Below are positions 8,439-17,636 of a stretch of DNA of 64,000 bases, in pieces (the stretch's first letter is position 1; each line of letters begins with the position of its first letter). The position numbers and the translations under genes are program-made. A model generated the notes under the pieces. It made no database searches, had not been told where the DNA came from, and saw nothing but the letters and a program-made list of their open reading frames with translations. The DNA is from Cryobacterium sp. PH31-AA6 (GTDB taxonomy: Bacteria; Actinomycetota; Actinomycetes; Actinomycetales; Microbacteriaceae). The stretch covers positions 337,286-401,285 of the forward strand of contig NZ_JASISS010000001.1 in assembly GCF_030063195.1 (NCBI RefSeq), given 5' to 3'.

Positions 8439-11400
8439 AGATCAAACGGCTGCGGATGGCGGGGTTCGGACCCTACAAGAATGAGCAGGTCGTCGACTTC
8501 GAACGGTTCGACGACGACGGGATCTTCCTGATCACGGGCAAGACCGGCGCGGGCAAGTCCAGCATCCTGGACGCCGTCTGTTTTGCGCTCTACGGCAACG
8601 TTCCCCGCTACGAGGGCACGGAATCCCAGCTCCGCAGCGACTATTGCGAGCCGGAGGACCCCACTTTCGTCGAACTCGACTTCGGGCTCGGGGAGCGGGA
8701 CTACCGGATCTACCGCACCCCACGCTACGAGAAGGCGAAGAAACGTGGGACCGGCACGACCATGGCTCAGCCGGACGCCCGGTTGGATCTTCACGAGAGC
8801 GAGGGCTGGCGCACCATTGCCACCCGCCCGGTCGACGTCGGGCACGAGCTCACCCGCGTCCTCCCGCTCAAGCAGGACCAATTCCTCCAGGTGATCCTGC
8901 TCGCCCAGAACCGATTCCAGAAATTCCTGCTGGCCAAGACCGACGACCGCAGGGCGGTCTTGCGTACCCTGTTCGGCACCATCCGGTTCGAACAGCTGGA
9001 GACCGAACTGATCAACCGGCGCAAGGCCCTCGACGAGCAACTGGCCGCCGCGGGCGGGCGCCTCGGCGATCTGGCGTCGGCCGTCGCCGGCCAGGCGCAG
9101 CTCGACGAGGCGCACGGGAACTCCGACATCGACTGGTTCGAAACGGTCCAGCGGGGGATCGACGTGCAGTTCGGGCTCGCCTGCGACGCCGCGCAACTGG
9201 CGGATGCGGCCCTGGCCGTCGCGACGGAGAACTCCCGGTCGCAGGAAGACCTCCGACGGCGTCAGGACCGTCGCGACGCCGCGGCGGCCGACGCGGCCAT
9301 CCTGGCCGGGCGCACCGATTCCGTCGATGCAGACCGGGCGGCCGTGCAGGCCGCGAATCGGGCCGCGCGGGTCTGGCCGCTCGTCACGGCACGCCAGGAC
9401 GCCGAATCGGTCCTGGCCGCATCGCTGGTCGGCGAAGCAGAAGCCCGATCCGGCTGGCGCAACTTCGCCGCGACAGCGCCCGGACCGGCGGAGCCACGAC
9501 AGGCCGGCTCGCTGGCCTCAACCACGGGAACCTCAACACCGGGAACCGCAGCCTCGGAAATGGCGGGCGCGGAAACGGACTCGCCAGGGGCCATCGGCGC
9601 CGTCATCGACGCGCTGGTCGGCCGGCTCGGCTCCCTGGCCGATCTGCTCGTGGCGGAGAACACACTGCCAGGGCTCGACCGCGACCTCGCCGAAATCGCG
9701 GCCAGGCTCGCCAGGCACGGCGCGGCGTTCGAGGTCGCCGAGGCGCGCCTCGCTGCCCTGCCCGACCGGCTCGACACCATCGACCGGGAACAATCCGTGG
9801 CCGCCCTTGCCGCGGCCCGTGAGCCGGAGGCCAGCGCCACCCTGGCCAGGGCGGAGGCCGCCAGATCGGCCGCGGGCGAGGCAGCCGCCCTCGAGCTGGA
9901 GCTCCACGGGGCCTACCAGGCCGACATCGCCGCCGCCGCCGCGAACACCTCGGCCGCCGTGCACTTCCAGACCCTGGTCGACCGCAGGCTTGCCGGACAT
10001 GCGGTGGAACTGGCCGACCAGCTCGTCGACGGACAGGCCTGCGAGGTGTGCGGCTCCACCGTGCACCCGGCCAGGGCAGTCGGAGACGCCGAACCCGTCA
10101 CCGAGAGAGACATCGAGGCGGCCAGAGTCGGGATGACGGCGGCCCAGACGGCTCTCGAGCAGACCCGCGCCCTGATCCAGGCGATCACCGTGGGCCTGGC
10201 GGAGGCTCGCGCCCGGTCGGGTGACCGCGGAACCGACGAACTGGAGACGGCCGCGGCCACCGCCGAGGTCGCACTCGGCGTGGCCCGTGATGCCGCCGTG
10301 ACCGAGGCCGAACTCGGGGTGGAAAAGCTGCGGCTCCGCGACGAACTGGATGCGGCCGGCCGGGCGCTGGCCGAGGCGAGGGAGGCCAGGGACGTCGACA
10401 CGACCCGGCTCGCCGAACGAGGAAGCCAACGCGCGGGGATCGTCGACCGGGTCGATGCCCAGCGCGGCGAGTGCGCATCCGTCACCGAACTCGCGGGCCG
10501 GTTGCGGGACGAGCTCGAGGCGGCGCGCGCCCTCGGCGCCGCCATCGATCGCAGCCGGGAGCACCGCGGGGTGCGTGCGGCGGCCGCCGCCGCGGCGGAG
10601 ACCCAACTGGCCGCGGAGGGCTTCGCCGACGAGGCTGCCGCTGCCGCGGCTCGCCTCGCCGTAGCCGCCCTGCTCGAGGTGGAGGCGAGGATCCGTCGCC
10701 ATGACGACGAGACCGCCGCCGCGCGTGCCGTGCTTGCGGAGCCCGACCTGGCCGGCCTGGCCGCCCTGCCCGTGGATCCGGCACCGGCGCGCGAGGCCCT
10801 GGCCGTCGCGGCCGCTCTGCGCGATGCGGCCATCGCCGACCGCGCCTCACTGGCCGAGCGGGTGGCCGTGACCACCCGTCTGCTCGACGAGGCCAGGGCC
10901 TTGTTCGAGGTCTCGGCCGACGTGCTGGCCACCCAGACCCAGGTGCGCGATCTCGCCGCCGTCGTGCACGGCGAGGATCCGAACACCAAACGGATGCGAT
11001 TGGAAACCTTCGTGCTCGCCGCGCAACTCGAGCAGATCATCGCCGCCGCGAACGGCCGGCTGCGCACCATGACGGGCGGCCGGTACGCACTCGAACACGA
11101 TGATTCGGTGCAATACCGGGGCAACCAGTCCGGGCTGGGTCTGGCCATCCGCGACGAGCACACCGGGCGGGCCCGCCCGACTCACTCCCTCTCCGGCGGT
11201 GAGACCTTCCTCGCCTCCCTCGCCCTGGCCCTCGGGCTTGCCGAGGTGGTCTCGAACCAGGCCGGCGGTGTCGCCCTCGACACCCTGTTCGTCGACGAGG
11301 GCTTCGGGTCGCTCGACGGCGCAACGCTGGAGACCGCGATGAGCACCCTCGACGGGCTGCGGGCCGGCGGCCGCACCATCGGGCTGATCAGCCACGTCGA

Positions 11401-11509
11401 CTCGATGAAGGAACAGATTCCCGCCAAGCTCTCCATCATCGTGACCGACCAGGGCTACAGCGAGATCGAGCCGCAGCCCACCCGGCCCGCGGCCATACTG
11501 GCCTCATGA
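8435..11509 (+). CDS. sbcC: Exonuclease SbcC (Rad50-like ATPase subunit)
   Basis: A 1024-residue SMC-like ATPase that partners SbcD. The N-terminus has Walker A GKTGAGKSS (residues 35-43). Long Ala/Glu/Arg-rich coiled coils follow, interrupted by the zinc hook CEVCGSTVHP (Cys535 and Cys538). The C-terminal lobe has the ABC signature SLSGGETFLASLALALGLAE and Walker B LFVDEGFGSLD. A Ser/Thr/Gly-rich insert (ASTTGTSTPGTAASEMAG, about residues 359-376) interrupts the first coiled coil and looks like a low-complexity insertion. It overlaps sbcD and the next gene by 4 bp each. Confidence 0.95.
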   Translation: MKIKRLRMAGFGPYKNEQVVDFERFDDDGIFLITGKTGAGKSSILDAVCFALYGNVPRYEGTESQLRSDYCEPEDPTFVELDFGLGERDYRIYRTPRYEKAKKRGTGTTMAQPDARLDLHESEGWRTIATRPVDVGHELTRVLPLKQDQFLQVILLAQNRFQKFLLAKTDDRRAVLRTLFGTIRFEQLETELINRRKALDEQLAAAGGRLGDLASAVAGQAQLDEAHGNSDIDWFETVQRGIDVQFGLACDAAQLADAALAVATENSRSQEDLRRRQDRRDAAAADAAILAGRTDSVDADRAAVQAANRAARVWPLVTARQDAESVLAASLVGEAEARSGWRNFAATAPGPAEPRQAGSLASTTGTSTPGTAASEMAGAETDSPGAIGAVIDALVGRLGSLADLLVAENTLPGLDRDLAEIAARLARHGAAFEVAEARLAALPDRLDTIDREQSVAALAAAREPEASATLARAEAARSAAGEAAALELELHGAYQADIAAAAANTSAAVHFQTLVDRRLAGHAVELADQLVDGQACEVCGSTVHPARAVGDAEPVTERDIEAARVGMTAAQTALEQTRALIQAITVGLAEARARSGDRGTDELETAAATAEVALGVARDAAVTEAELGVEKLRLRDELDAAGRALAEAREARDVDTTRLAERGSQRAGIVDRVDAQRGECASVTELAGRLRDELEAARALGAAIDRSREHRGVRAAAAAAAETQLAAEGFADEAAAAAARLAVAALLEVEARIRRHDDETAAARAVLAEPDLAGLAALPVDPAPAREALAVAAALRDAAIADRASLAERVAVTTRLLDEARALFEVSADVLATQTQVRDLAAVVHGEDPNTKRMRLETFVLAAQLEQIIAAANGRLRTMTGGRYALEHDDSVQYRGNQSGLGLAIRDEHTGRARPTHSLSGGETFLASLALALGLAEVVSNQAGGVALDTLFVDEGFGSLDGATLETAMSTLDGLRAGGRTIGLISHVDSMKEQIPAKLSIIVTDQGYSEIEPQPTRPAAILAS

Positions 11510-11862
11510 CCAAACACTGGACTCCGCTCGCGCTCCTCTACCTGGGCCTGAGCCTCGCCGGGCTCATCGGAACCTGGACCTTCAACCTGCTCGCCATCGT
11601 CTCGCTGCGGGACTTCGTCGGCGACTGGGTGGGCAGCGGTCCGGCGGTGTCGTCGCTGACCGTGGATCTCCTGGTGGTGGCGGTGGCCGGCAGCATCCTG
11701 ATCATCGTCGAGGCCAGGCGGCTGGGGATGAAGGGGGGCTGGCTCTACGTGCTGCTCTCCGGCCTGACGGCGTTCGCCTTCACCTTCCCGCTGTTCCTCG
11801 CGATGCGGGAACGCACCCTGCAGGCTCAGCGGGAGCGGAAGTCGGCTTGCCCCAAAGGGTGA
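11506..11862 (+). CDS. DUF2834-type small membrane protein
   Basis: A 118-residue protein with three predicted membrane segments (about residues 9-30, 50-68 and 76-98) and a basic tail. The layout LYLGLSLAGLIGTWTFN followed by a second hydrophobic block resembles the DUF2834 family, whose function is unknown. It overlaps the sbcC stop by 4 bp (ATGA), so it is translated with sbcCD, but a DNA-repair role is not implied. Confidence 0.75.
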   Translation: MTKHWTPLALLYLGLSLAGLIGTWTFNLLAIVSLRDFVGDWVGSGPAVSSLTVDLLVVAVAGSILIIVEARRLGMKGGWLYVLLSGLTAFAFTFPLFLAMRERTLQAQRERKSACPKG

Positions 11863-11880
11863 AGTATGCTTCACTTGTTT

Positions 11881-11996
11881 TTGGAGGGGAGTAATCCCCA
11901 GCGTGTGGTCGTCAATCCGGTTTCGTCATCGAAGCCCGGCCGCAGGAACCCGATCCGGGTTGGACCAGACCTCCAGTCGCAACACTGACTGGAAGG
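11881..11996 (+). promoter_or_regulatory. yybP-ykoY manganese riboswitch with RBS-sequestering platform
   Basis: The leader of the first terC gene contains the hallmark GGGGAGTA (11886-11893), the GTCGTCAAT block (11908-11916) and a closing CCAGACCTCCA. TGGAGG (11882-11887) pairs with CCTCCA (11970-11975) to form P1. CCAGTC (11973-11978), which overlaps the 3' strand of P1, can instead pair with GACTGG (11987-11992), covering part of the ribosome site GGAAGG (11991-11996). Metal-stabilised P1 should therefore free the ribosome site and turn translation on. The class is known to sense Mn2+; the switch mechanism is my inference. Confidence 0.88.
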
Positions 11997-12004
11997 CATG
12001 ACCC

Positions 12005-13075
12005 ATGAACGTTCCCCTCTACGCCTGGCTGCTGGTGTTCGGCGTGATCGCCGTGATGCTCGCCGTCGACCTGTTCGCCCATCGCAGCGCCCATTTGATC
12101 GGGGTGCGCGAGGCCGCGCTCTGGTCGGTGGTCTGGGTGCTCATCGGCGTCGGCTTCGGGGCCGTGATCTGGAACACGGCCGGAGCCGAGTTTGGGCAGC
12201 AGTACTACGCCGGCTACCTGATCGAGAAGTCTCTCGCGGTGGACAACGTCTTCGTCTGGGCGATCATCTTCGCCGCCTTCGCGGTGCCGCGCGAGTACCA
12301 GCATCGGGTGCTGTTCCTCGGCGTTCTGGGTGCGCTCGTGCTGCGCGGCGGCTTCATCGCCGCGGGCGCCGTGCTGATCGAGAACTTCTCCTGGATCCTC
12401 TACGTCTTCGCCGCGTTCCTGATCTATACGGGCTACCGCATGATCCGGACTCGCAACGAACACGCGCACCCCGAGAAGTCGCCGGTGCTGCGACTCTTCC
12501 GCCGCTTCATCCCGATGACCGAGGCGTTCCACGGCCAGCGGTTCCTCGTGCGCAAGAACGGCGTCCTGCTGGCCACGCCGTTGCTGGCGGTCCTCGTGCT
12601 CGTCGAGGTGACCGATGTCGTCTTCGCCGTGGACTCCATCCCGGCGATCTTCGCCGTCACCAGCGAGCCGTTCATCGTCTTCACCGCCAACGCCTTCGCG
12701 ATCCTGGGTCTCCGGGCGATGTATTTTCTGCTCGCCGACCTCATGCACCGGTTCGTCTACCTCAAGATCGGCCTTTCGCTGGTGCTGGTCTGGGTGGGCA
12801 TCAAGATGCTGCTGCTCGACGTCCTCTACATTCCGACGAACGTCTCCCTGGCTGTCATCGCGCTGATCATCGCGGTGTCGGTCGTGCTCAGCCTCCGGGC
12901 CACGCGAGGCCAGGGCCGCCGCGAGATCGAGGCCGTTCCCGCCGGCTCGTTCCGCGAAGCCACCCCCGACGAACTCGCCGAGATGGAGCCGGTCTGGCGC
13001 CGCCCGGCCCGCAGATCTGGCACGACGGCCGAGCAGAAGGCCGGACCGAAAAGGGAGAACGAGAACCAGCGATGA
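12005..13075 (+). CDS. TerC-family membrane protein (first copy)
   Basis: A 356-residue polytopic membrane protein of the TerC family, related to tellurite-resistance protein TerC and to Mn2+ exporters such as Alx/MeeF. Family motifs with acidic membrane residues are present: EKSLAVDNVFVWAIIF and VTDVVFAVDSIPAIFAVT, plus FTANAFAILGLRAMYFLL. About seven to nine membrane segments, then a cytoplasmic charged tail. The Mn2+ riboswitch upstream supports metal efflux or metal loading of secreted proteins. The stop overlaps the start of the next gene by 4 bp. Confidence 0.9.
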   Translation: MNVPLYAWLLVFGVIAVMLAVDLFAHRSAHLIGVREAALWSVVWVLIGVGFGAVIWNTAGAEFGQQYYAGYLIEKSLAVDNVFVWAIIFAAFAVPREYQHRVLFLGVLGALVLRGGFIAAGAVLIENFSWILYVFAAFLIYTGYRMIRTRNEHAHPEKSPVLRLFRRFIPMTEAFHGQRFLVRKNGVLLATPLLAVLVLVEVTDVVFAVDSIPAIFAVTSEPFIVFTANAFAILGLRAMYFLLADLMHRFVYLKIGLSLVLVWVGIKMLLLDVLYIPTNVSLAVIALIIAVSVVLSLRATRGQGRREIEAVPAGSFREATPDELAEMEPVWRRPARRSGTTAEQKAGPKRENENQR

Positions 13076-13419
13076 CCGATTCGATCACCGAGCCGCCGAC
13101 GCCGGAGACGGATGCCCCCGTCAAACCGTGGACGTTCCTCACCCACCACGCGCATCTGCTCCTCGCCATCGCGGAAAACCCCGATGCGCGGGTGCAGGAG
13201 CTCGCCGACACGGTGGGGGTGTCGCCCCGGGCGGCGCTGAGCATCATCGCGGACCTGGTCGAGGCCGGGTACATCCGCCGCGAACGGGTGGGGCGGCGCA
13301 ACCACTACAGCATCGAGCGGAACCGGCCGTTCCGGCATCCGTCGACCGCGGCGCACAGCGTCGACGAGATGATCGCCGTGTTCGGCACGTTCGCGCCCGT
13401 GCCGCCGGGCAAGGACTGA
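13072..13419 (+). CDS. Small winged-helix (MarR/ArsR-like) transcription factor
   Basis: A 115-residue protein with one winged helix-turn-helix: LLAIAENPDARVQELADTVG, then SPRAALSIIADLVEAGYIRR and a wing (ERVGRRNHYSIE). This is the pattern of MarR/ArsR-type or IclR N-terminal DNA-binding domains; there is no ligand domain. The ATG overlaps the terC stop (ATGA), so it is translated with terC and may regulate the operon. The target is unknown. Confidence 0.8.
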   Translation: MTDSITEPPTPETDAPVKPWTFLTHHAHLLLAIAENPDARVQELADTVGVSPRAALSIIADLVEAGYIRRERVGRRNHYSIERNRPFRHPSTAAHSVDEMIAVFGTFAPVPPGKD

Positions 13420-13431
13420 GTGCGGCGCAGG

Positions 13432-14181
13432 TCAGGCCGCGGGCTCGGTTGCGAGGACACGCGGTCGGAAGCGGCTTGTGGCGATCGCGGCGGCGGCGAG
13501 GCCGCTGATGAAGGCAGCGATGCCGAGCACGTAGAGGGCCACGGCTGTCGCGCCGCCGGGCTGGGCAGGGTCGAGGAACGGGTAGGTGTAGAAGCCGGTC
13601 AGCGTTCCTCGCAGCAGCGCGTAGACCACCCAGAGAACCGGGTAGATCAGGGTGTATCCGAAACGCTTCCAGGCCAGGGCCGGTCGCCCCGGCGAGAGGA
13701 TCCAGTCCAGGGTGAGGAAGATCGGCGCCCACACGTGGAGTACCTCGTTGGGCCAGCCGACCCCGATGAACCCGTCGGAGACGACATTGCGCAGCAGCGC
13801 GTTGTAGACCACTCCGGTGACGACCGCGTAGGTGAGCACCGACATCCGTACCCCGGTGAGGAGTTGGGGATCGAGGGGACGCCGCAGGGCGAGGGAACCG
13901 CCCACGAGCAGCACGACCACGTTCATCAGGCTCGACTGGATCGTGAAGTAGCCGAAGTACTCGGTGGCCACGAAGGCGTCGTTCCAGAGCTGGTCGGTGA
14001 TCTGCGTGGCGATGCTCGCGAACAGCAGCAGACCCATGCCAATCCGCAGCAGCCCGGAGAGGCGTCGGAGGGTGGAAGGCGATGGTGAGTCGGAGGCCAC
14101 CGTAGGAATCGCTGTTGAAGTCACTGGAAAAGAATAGTGCTGCCGAACTGGGGAATCAGCGGGGCAGGCCGCTCGCTTCAA
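13432..14181 (-). CDS. Pr6Pr-family integral membrane protein
   Basis: A 249-residue protein with about six membrane segments. WNDAFVATEYFGYFTIQSSL, GVVYNALLR and GWPNEVLHVWAPIFLTLDWI with a final FYTYPFLDP motif are typical of the Pr6Pr/FAR-17a-like family, whose biochemical role is not established. It lies between the two terC genes on the opposite strand. The first 20-30 residues are polar and the true start may be further inside; no strong ribosome site distinguishes the options. Confidence 0.75.
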   Translation of the reverse strand: MKRAACPADSPVRQHYSFPVTSTAIPTVASDSPSPSTLRRLSGLLRIGMGLLLFASIATQITDQLWNDAFVATEYFGYFTIQSSLMNVVVLLVGGSLALRRPLDPQLLTGVRMSVLTYAVVTGVVYNALLRNVVSDGFIGVGWPNEVLHVWAPIFLTLDWILSPGRPALAWKRFGYTLIYPVLWVVYALLRGTLTGFYTYPFLDPAQPGGATAVALYVLGIAAFISGLAAAAIATSRFRPRVLATEPAA

Positions 14182-14276
14182 CGCCCCTGAAGTAAAGTCA
14201 CCGAAGCACCTACGTGATCCCCATCAGCGGGGCCACGCCGATAATCCTCACTGAGGACACGACAGGAAGGTCACCG

Positions 14277-15299
14277 TTGCTGGACGTAACTGCGCTCCGC
14301 TGGACGCTCACGATTGCACTCATTCTGGGTCTGCTCGCGCTAGACCTGGGCCTGGCCATCGCCCGGCCGCACGTTGTCAGGTTTCGCGAGGCCGCACTCT
14401 CGTCGGTGCTGTACATCATGGTCGCGATCCTGTTCGGCCTCGTTTTCGCGGCACAGGTGGGCTGGGGCTTCGGCGCGGAATACTTCGCCGGCTACATCGT
14501 TGAGAAGAGCCTGTCCATCGACAACCTTTTCGTCTTCGTGATCATCATGTCAACCTTCGCCGTTCCGGAAAAATACCAGCAGAAGGTCCTCATCTTCGGG
14601 ATCCTGCTGGCACTCGTTCTTCGGGCGATTTTCATCGCGCTGGGTGCAGCCCTGCTCTCGCTGTTCTCATTCATGTTCCTGATCTTCGGGCTGGTGCTAA
14701 TCTTCACGGCCGTCCAGCTGTACCGGCACCGCAACGTCGACCCCGACGTACAGGACAACGTGCTGGTCCGGGTGGCCCGTCGTGGGCTGAGAGTCACCGA
14801 CGACTATGTCGGCGGGCGGATGTTCACGCGAAGCGCCGGCCGCCGCGCGGTGACACCGCTTTTCATCGTGCTGATCGCGATCGGCAGCACCGATCTTCTG
14901 TTCGCACTCGACTCGATCCCGGCGATCTTCGGAATCACCGACCAGGCGTACATCGTCTTCACGGCCAACGCCTTCGCGCTGCTCGGGCTCAGGGCTCTGT
15001 TCTTTCTCGTCAAGGGGCTCCTCGACCGGCTGGTCTACCTGTCAACCGGGCTGTCCCTGATTCTGGCCTTCATCGGCGTGAAACTTGTTCTGCACTGGGG
15101 ACACGGCCTTGACGACCGAGTGCCGGAGATCAGCACCAATCTCAGCCTCATCGTCATCGGTGTGGTCTTGACCGTGACCACGATTGCCAGCCTGATCAAG
15201 ACCCGCCGGGATCCCGCGGCACGAGCTCATGCCGGCTCGCTGCGAGCAGCGGATCGGCCGGATTCTGAACCGACGAAGCGGCCCGGCTCAGAAGCCTAG
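14277..15299 (+). CDS. TerC-family membrane protein (second copy)
   Basis: A second TerC-family protein of about 340 residues, with the same signatures as the first (EKSLSIDNLFVFVIIMSTF, STDLLFALDSIPAIFGIT, FTANAFALLGLRALFFLV) but clearly diverged and with a short, different tail. I chose the TTG at 14277 because AGGAAGG lies 6 nt upstream; a GTG at 14214 would add 21 residues without a ribosome site. Its leader lacks the GGGGAGTA core, so it does not share the riboswitch of the first copy; a small CCCC/GGGG hairpin lies at 14219-14232. The stop codon overlaps that of the convergent transporter gene. Confidence 0.87.
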   Translation: MLDVTALRWTLTIALILGLLALDLGLAIARPHVVRFREAALSSVLYIMVAILFGLVFAAQVGWGFGAEYFAGYIVEKSLSIDNLFVFVIIMSTFAVPEKYQQKVLIFGILLALVLRAIFIALGAALLSLFSFMFLIFGLVLIFTAVQLYRHRNVDPDVQDNVLVRVARRGLRVTDDYVGGRMFTRSAGRRAVTPLFIVLIAIGSTDLLFALDSIPAIFGITDQAYIVFTANAFALLGLRALFFLVKGLLDRLVYLSTGLSLILAFIGVKLVLHWGHGLDDRVPEISTNLSLIVIGVVLTVTTIASLIKTRRDPAARAHAGSLRAADRPDSEPTKRPGSEA

Positions 15300-16111
15300 A
15301 AGGGGAAGAGCAGCCGGTGCAGGAACTGGCGGGTGCGTTCCTGTTTCGGGTCGCGCAGAACCTGCTTCGGATCGCCGTGCTCGACGATCCTGCCGCCGTC
15401 GACGAACGCGATCTCAGTTGCCACTTCCCGGGCAAATTCAAGTTCGTGGGTGACGATCACCATGCTCCAGCCCTCCACGGCCAGTTCCTTGATCAGGCGC
15501 AGCACGTCGCCGACGAGTTCCGGGTCGAGCGACGAGGTGGGCTCGTCGAAGAGCAGCAGTTGCGGCCGCAGGGCGAGCGCGCGCACGATGCCCACGCGCT
15601 GCTGCTGGCCGCCGGAGAGCTCGAACGGGTAACTGTCCTTCTTGGCGGTGAGGCCCACCCTCTCGAGCAGCGCGAGCGCCTCCGCCTCGACCTCGGCCTT
15701 CGGGCGCCGCTGCACGATCACGGGTCCCTCCACAACGTTCTCCAGCACGGTCTTGTGCGGGAACAGATTGTAGTGCTGGAAGACCATCGCCGATCGGTCG
15801 CGCAGGGCCGAGAGATGATTCCTCGTCGGTGCGGTGGCGAAGTCGACGGACAACTCGCCGGCCAGGTCGATCGTGCCGCCGTCGGCCAGCTCCAGGCCGT
15901 TCAGGCAACGCAGAATGGTGGTCTTGCCCGAACCCGAGGGTCCGATCAGGGCAAGTACCTGGCCGCGGGCCACCGTGAGGTCGATGGACTGCAGAACCTG
16001 GTTCGGACCGAAACTCTTCTGCAGTCCCCGCACGCGGAGCAGGGCTTCGGCGGCCGGCGCACCACCCGGGGCGGTCGAGTCAGTGCCCTCAGGCCGGTCA
16101 GTGGGCGACAT
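15296..16111 (-). CDS. Polar amino-acid ABC transporter, ATP-binding protein
   Basis: The nucleotide-binding subunit (271 residues from the ATG at 16111) of a polar amino-acid importer. It has Walker A GPSGSGKTT, Q-loop MVFQHYNLFPHKTVLENV, ABC signature LSGGQQQR, Walker B LLLFDEPTSSLD and the H-loop IVTHE. The ATG at 16111 overlaps the permease gene by 14 bp; a longer frame to 16159 lies wholly inside the permease. Third gene of a binding-protein/permease/ATPase operon. The substrate is not readable from the sequence; the family includes cystine, glutamine and arginine transporters. Confidence 0.92.
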   Translation of the reverse strand: MSPTDRPEGTDSTAPGGAPAAEALLRVRGLQKSFGPNQVLQSIDLTVARGQVLALIGPSGSGKTTILRCLNGLELADGGTIDLAGELSVDFATAPTRNHLSALRDRSAMVFQHYNLFPHKTVLENVVEGPVIVQRRPKAEVEAEALALLERVGLTAKKDSYPFELSGGQQQRVGIVRALALRPQLLLFDEPTSSLDPELVGDVLRLIKELAVEGWSMVIVTHELEFAREVATEIAFVDGGRIVEHGDPKQVLRDPKQERTRQFLHRLLFPF

Positions 16112-16766
16112 AACGGTCCAATCGCTTCTCGAGCACGCCCTGCACCGAGGAGAGGGCAAGGCAGATCACCCAGTAGACCAGGGCGGCCTCGAGGTAGAGC
16201 AGCATGAACTCCTGGCTGAACGCGGCCACCTGCTGCGCCTGGCGGAAGAGCTCGGTGACCAGGATCAGCGAGGCGAGAGAGGTGTCCTTGACCAGGCTGA
16301 TGAAGGTATTCGAGAGGGGAGGGACGGAAACCCTGGCGGCCTGGGGCAGGATGATCCGGGTCAGAGCCCGCCGGTGGGACATGCCGATCATGTACGCCGC
16401 CTCCCATTGCCCCTTGGGCACGGAGAGGATCGCGGCGCGGATCACCTCGGCGGCATACCCGCCGACGTTGATCGAGAATGCGAACACCGCGCTCGGCCAC
16501 GGGTCGATCACCACCCCGAGTGACGGCAGCCCGTAGAAGATCACGAAGAGCTGAACCAGGAGCGGGGTACCCCGCACGATCGAGATGTACACCCGGGCCG
16601 TCCAGGAGAGCCACCGTCTCCGGGACAGCCGCATCAGGGCCAGGAGGAGGGCCAGCACGAGACCCACCGCGAACGACACCAGGGCGAGCGGGATCGTCCC
16701 GGTCAGGGCGCCGAGCACGATCGGTCCGAGGGAACTCAGAAACAGGTCCCACGTGGCTTGGTTCAT
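16098..16766 (-). CDS. Polar amino-acid ABC transporter, permease
   Basis: A 222-residue inner-membrane subunit of the HisM/GlnP family. It has about five membrane segments, the conserved VRGTPLLVQLFVIFYGLP loop, the GGYAAEVIRAAILSVPKGQWEA coupling-loop (EAA) region and TSLASLILVTELF near the end. It lies between the binding protein and the ATPase on the minus strand. All features are normal for the family. Confidence 0.93.
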   Translation of the reverse strand: MNQATWDLFLSSLGPIVLGALTGTIPLALVSFAVGLVLALLLALMRLSRRRWLSWTARVYISIVRGTPLLVQLFVIFYGLPSLGVVIDPWPSAVFAFSINVGGYAAEVIRAAILSVPKGQWEAAYMIGMSHRRALTRIILPQAARVSVPPLSNTFISLVKDTSLASLILVTELFRQAQQVAAFSQEFMLLYLEAALVYWVICLALSSVQGVLEKRLDRYVAH

Positions 16767-16820
16767 ACGGAGTAGTCCGGTATCTCGGTCGAGGCTGACT
16801 GGTGTCGGCGCAAACTCAGG

Positions 16821-17636
16821 CTACTGGGAGACGTCCGCCCCGAAGTACGTGTCGGAGATGCTCGCCAGGGTGCCGTCGGTGCGGAGTTCCTCGAGCGCCT
16901 TGTCGACGGCGTCCGCGAGTGCGGTGCTGCCCTTCGCGAAGGCGAACGCGCTCTCGGACTGGTCCGTGGTGGTCGCGGCAACCTTGAGCCCGGCCGCGCC
17001 GGTCTGCTTCTTGTAGTCGAGGTAGGTGAGCTTGTCGTTCACCGTGGCATCCACCCGTCCCTGCTCGACGAGGGCGACCGACTGGGCCCAGCCCTCGACC
17101 GCCTGCACGTTCGCGCCGCTCTCGGTGGCGAGGGCGTTCCAGTTGCTGGTCAGCGACTGCGCGCTGGTCTTGCCGGCCAGGGTCGCGAAAGAGGTGATCG
17201 CGGTGTTGTCGCTCTTCACGACGATGACCCCGGAGGAGTAGGTGTACGGGGTCGAGAAGGTGTACTTCGCGGTGCGCTCCGGGGTGATCGACACCTGGTT
17301 GGCGATGACGTCGAACCGGCCGGCCTCGAGACCGGCGAAGATGCCGTCCCACTGGGTCTCCTCGAACTTGGCCTTGACGCCCAGCTTCGCGGCGACCGCC
17401 TCGGCGACCTCGACGTCGTAGCCGGTCAGGGGGCCGGAGCCCTCGCTGTGGAAGGAGAACGGGCGGTAGGTGCCCTCGGTGCCGATGGTGAGCGTGCCGG
17501 ACTCCTTCACCGAGGAGAGCGAGGTGTCGCCGCCGGTCGAGGCCGTCTGATCCTGTCCGGACCCGCCGGCCGAGCAGCCGGCCAGTGCGATCGCCGTCGC
17601 TGTGAAGAGAACCGCCGAGATGATCTTGAGCTTCAT
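16821..17636 (-). CDS. Amino-acid ABC transporter, substrate-binding lipoprotein
   Basis: A 271-residue family 3 solute-binding protein. The N-terminus is a lipoprotein signal with lipobox LAGC (Cys21). The mature part opens with GTLTIGTEGTYRPFSFH and GYDVEVAEAVAAKLG and contains WDGIFAGLEAGRFDVIANQV, all typical of polar amino-acid binders. First gene of the transporter operon; 54 bp separate it from the permease. Cystine-like ligands are possible given the family resemblance, but this is not proven. Confidence 0.92.
   Translation of the reverse strand: MKLKIISAVLFTATAIALAGCSAGGSGQDQTASTGGDTSLSSVKESGTLTIGTEGTYRPFSFHSEGSGPLTGYDVEVAEAVAAKLGVKAKFEETQWDGIFAGLEAGRFDVIANQVSITPERTAKYTFSTPYTYSSGVIVVKSDNTAITSFATLAGKTSAQSLTSNWNALATESGANVQAVEGWAQSVALVEQGRVDATVNDKLTYLDYKKQTGAAGLKVAATTTDQSESAFAFAKGSTALADAVDKALEELRTDGTLASISDTYFGADVSQ

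Noticed and set aside
14182..14276. Second yybP-ykoY riboswitch before the second terC
   Set aside because: The GGGGAGTA and GTCGTCAAT cores are absent; only a short CCCC/GGGG hairpin is present.
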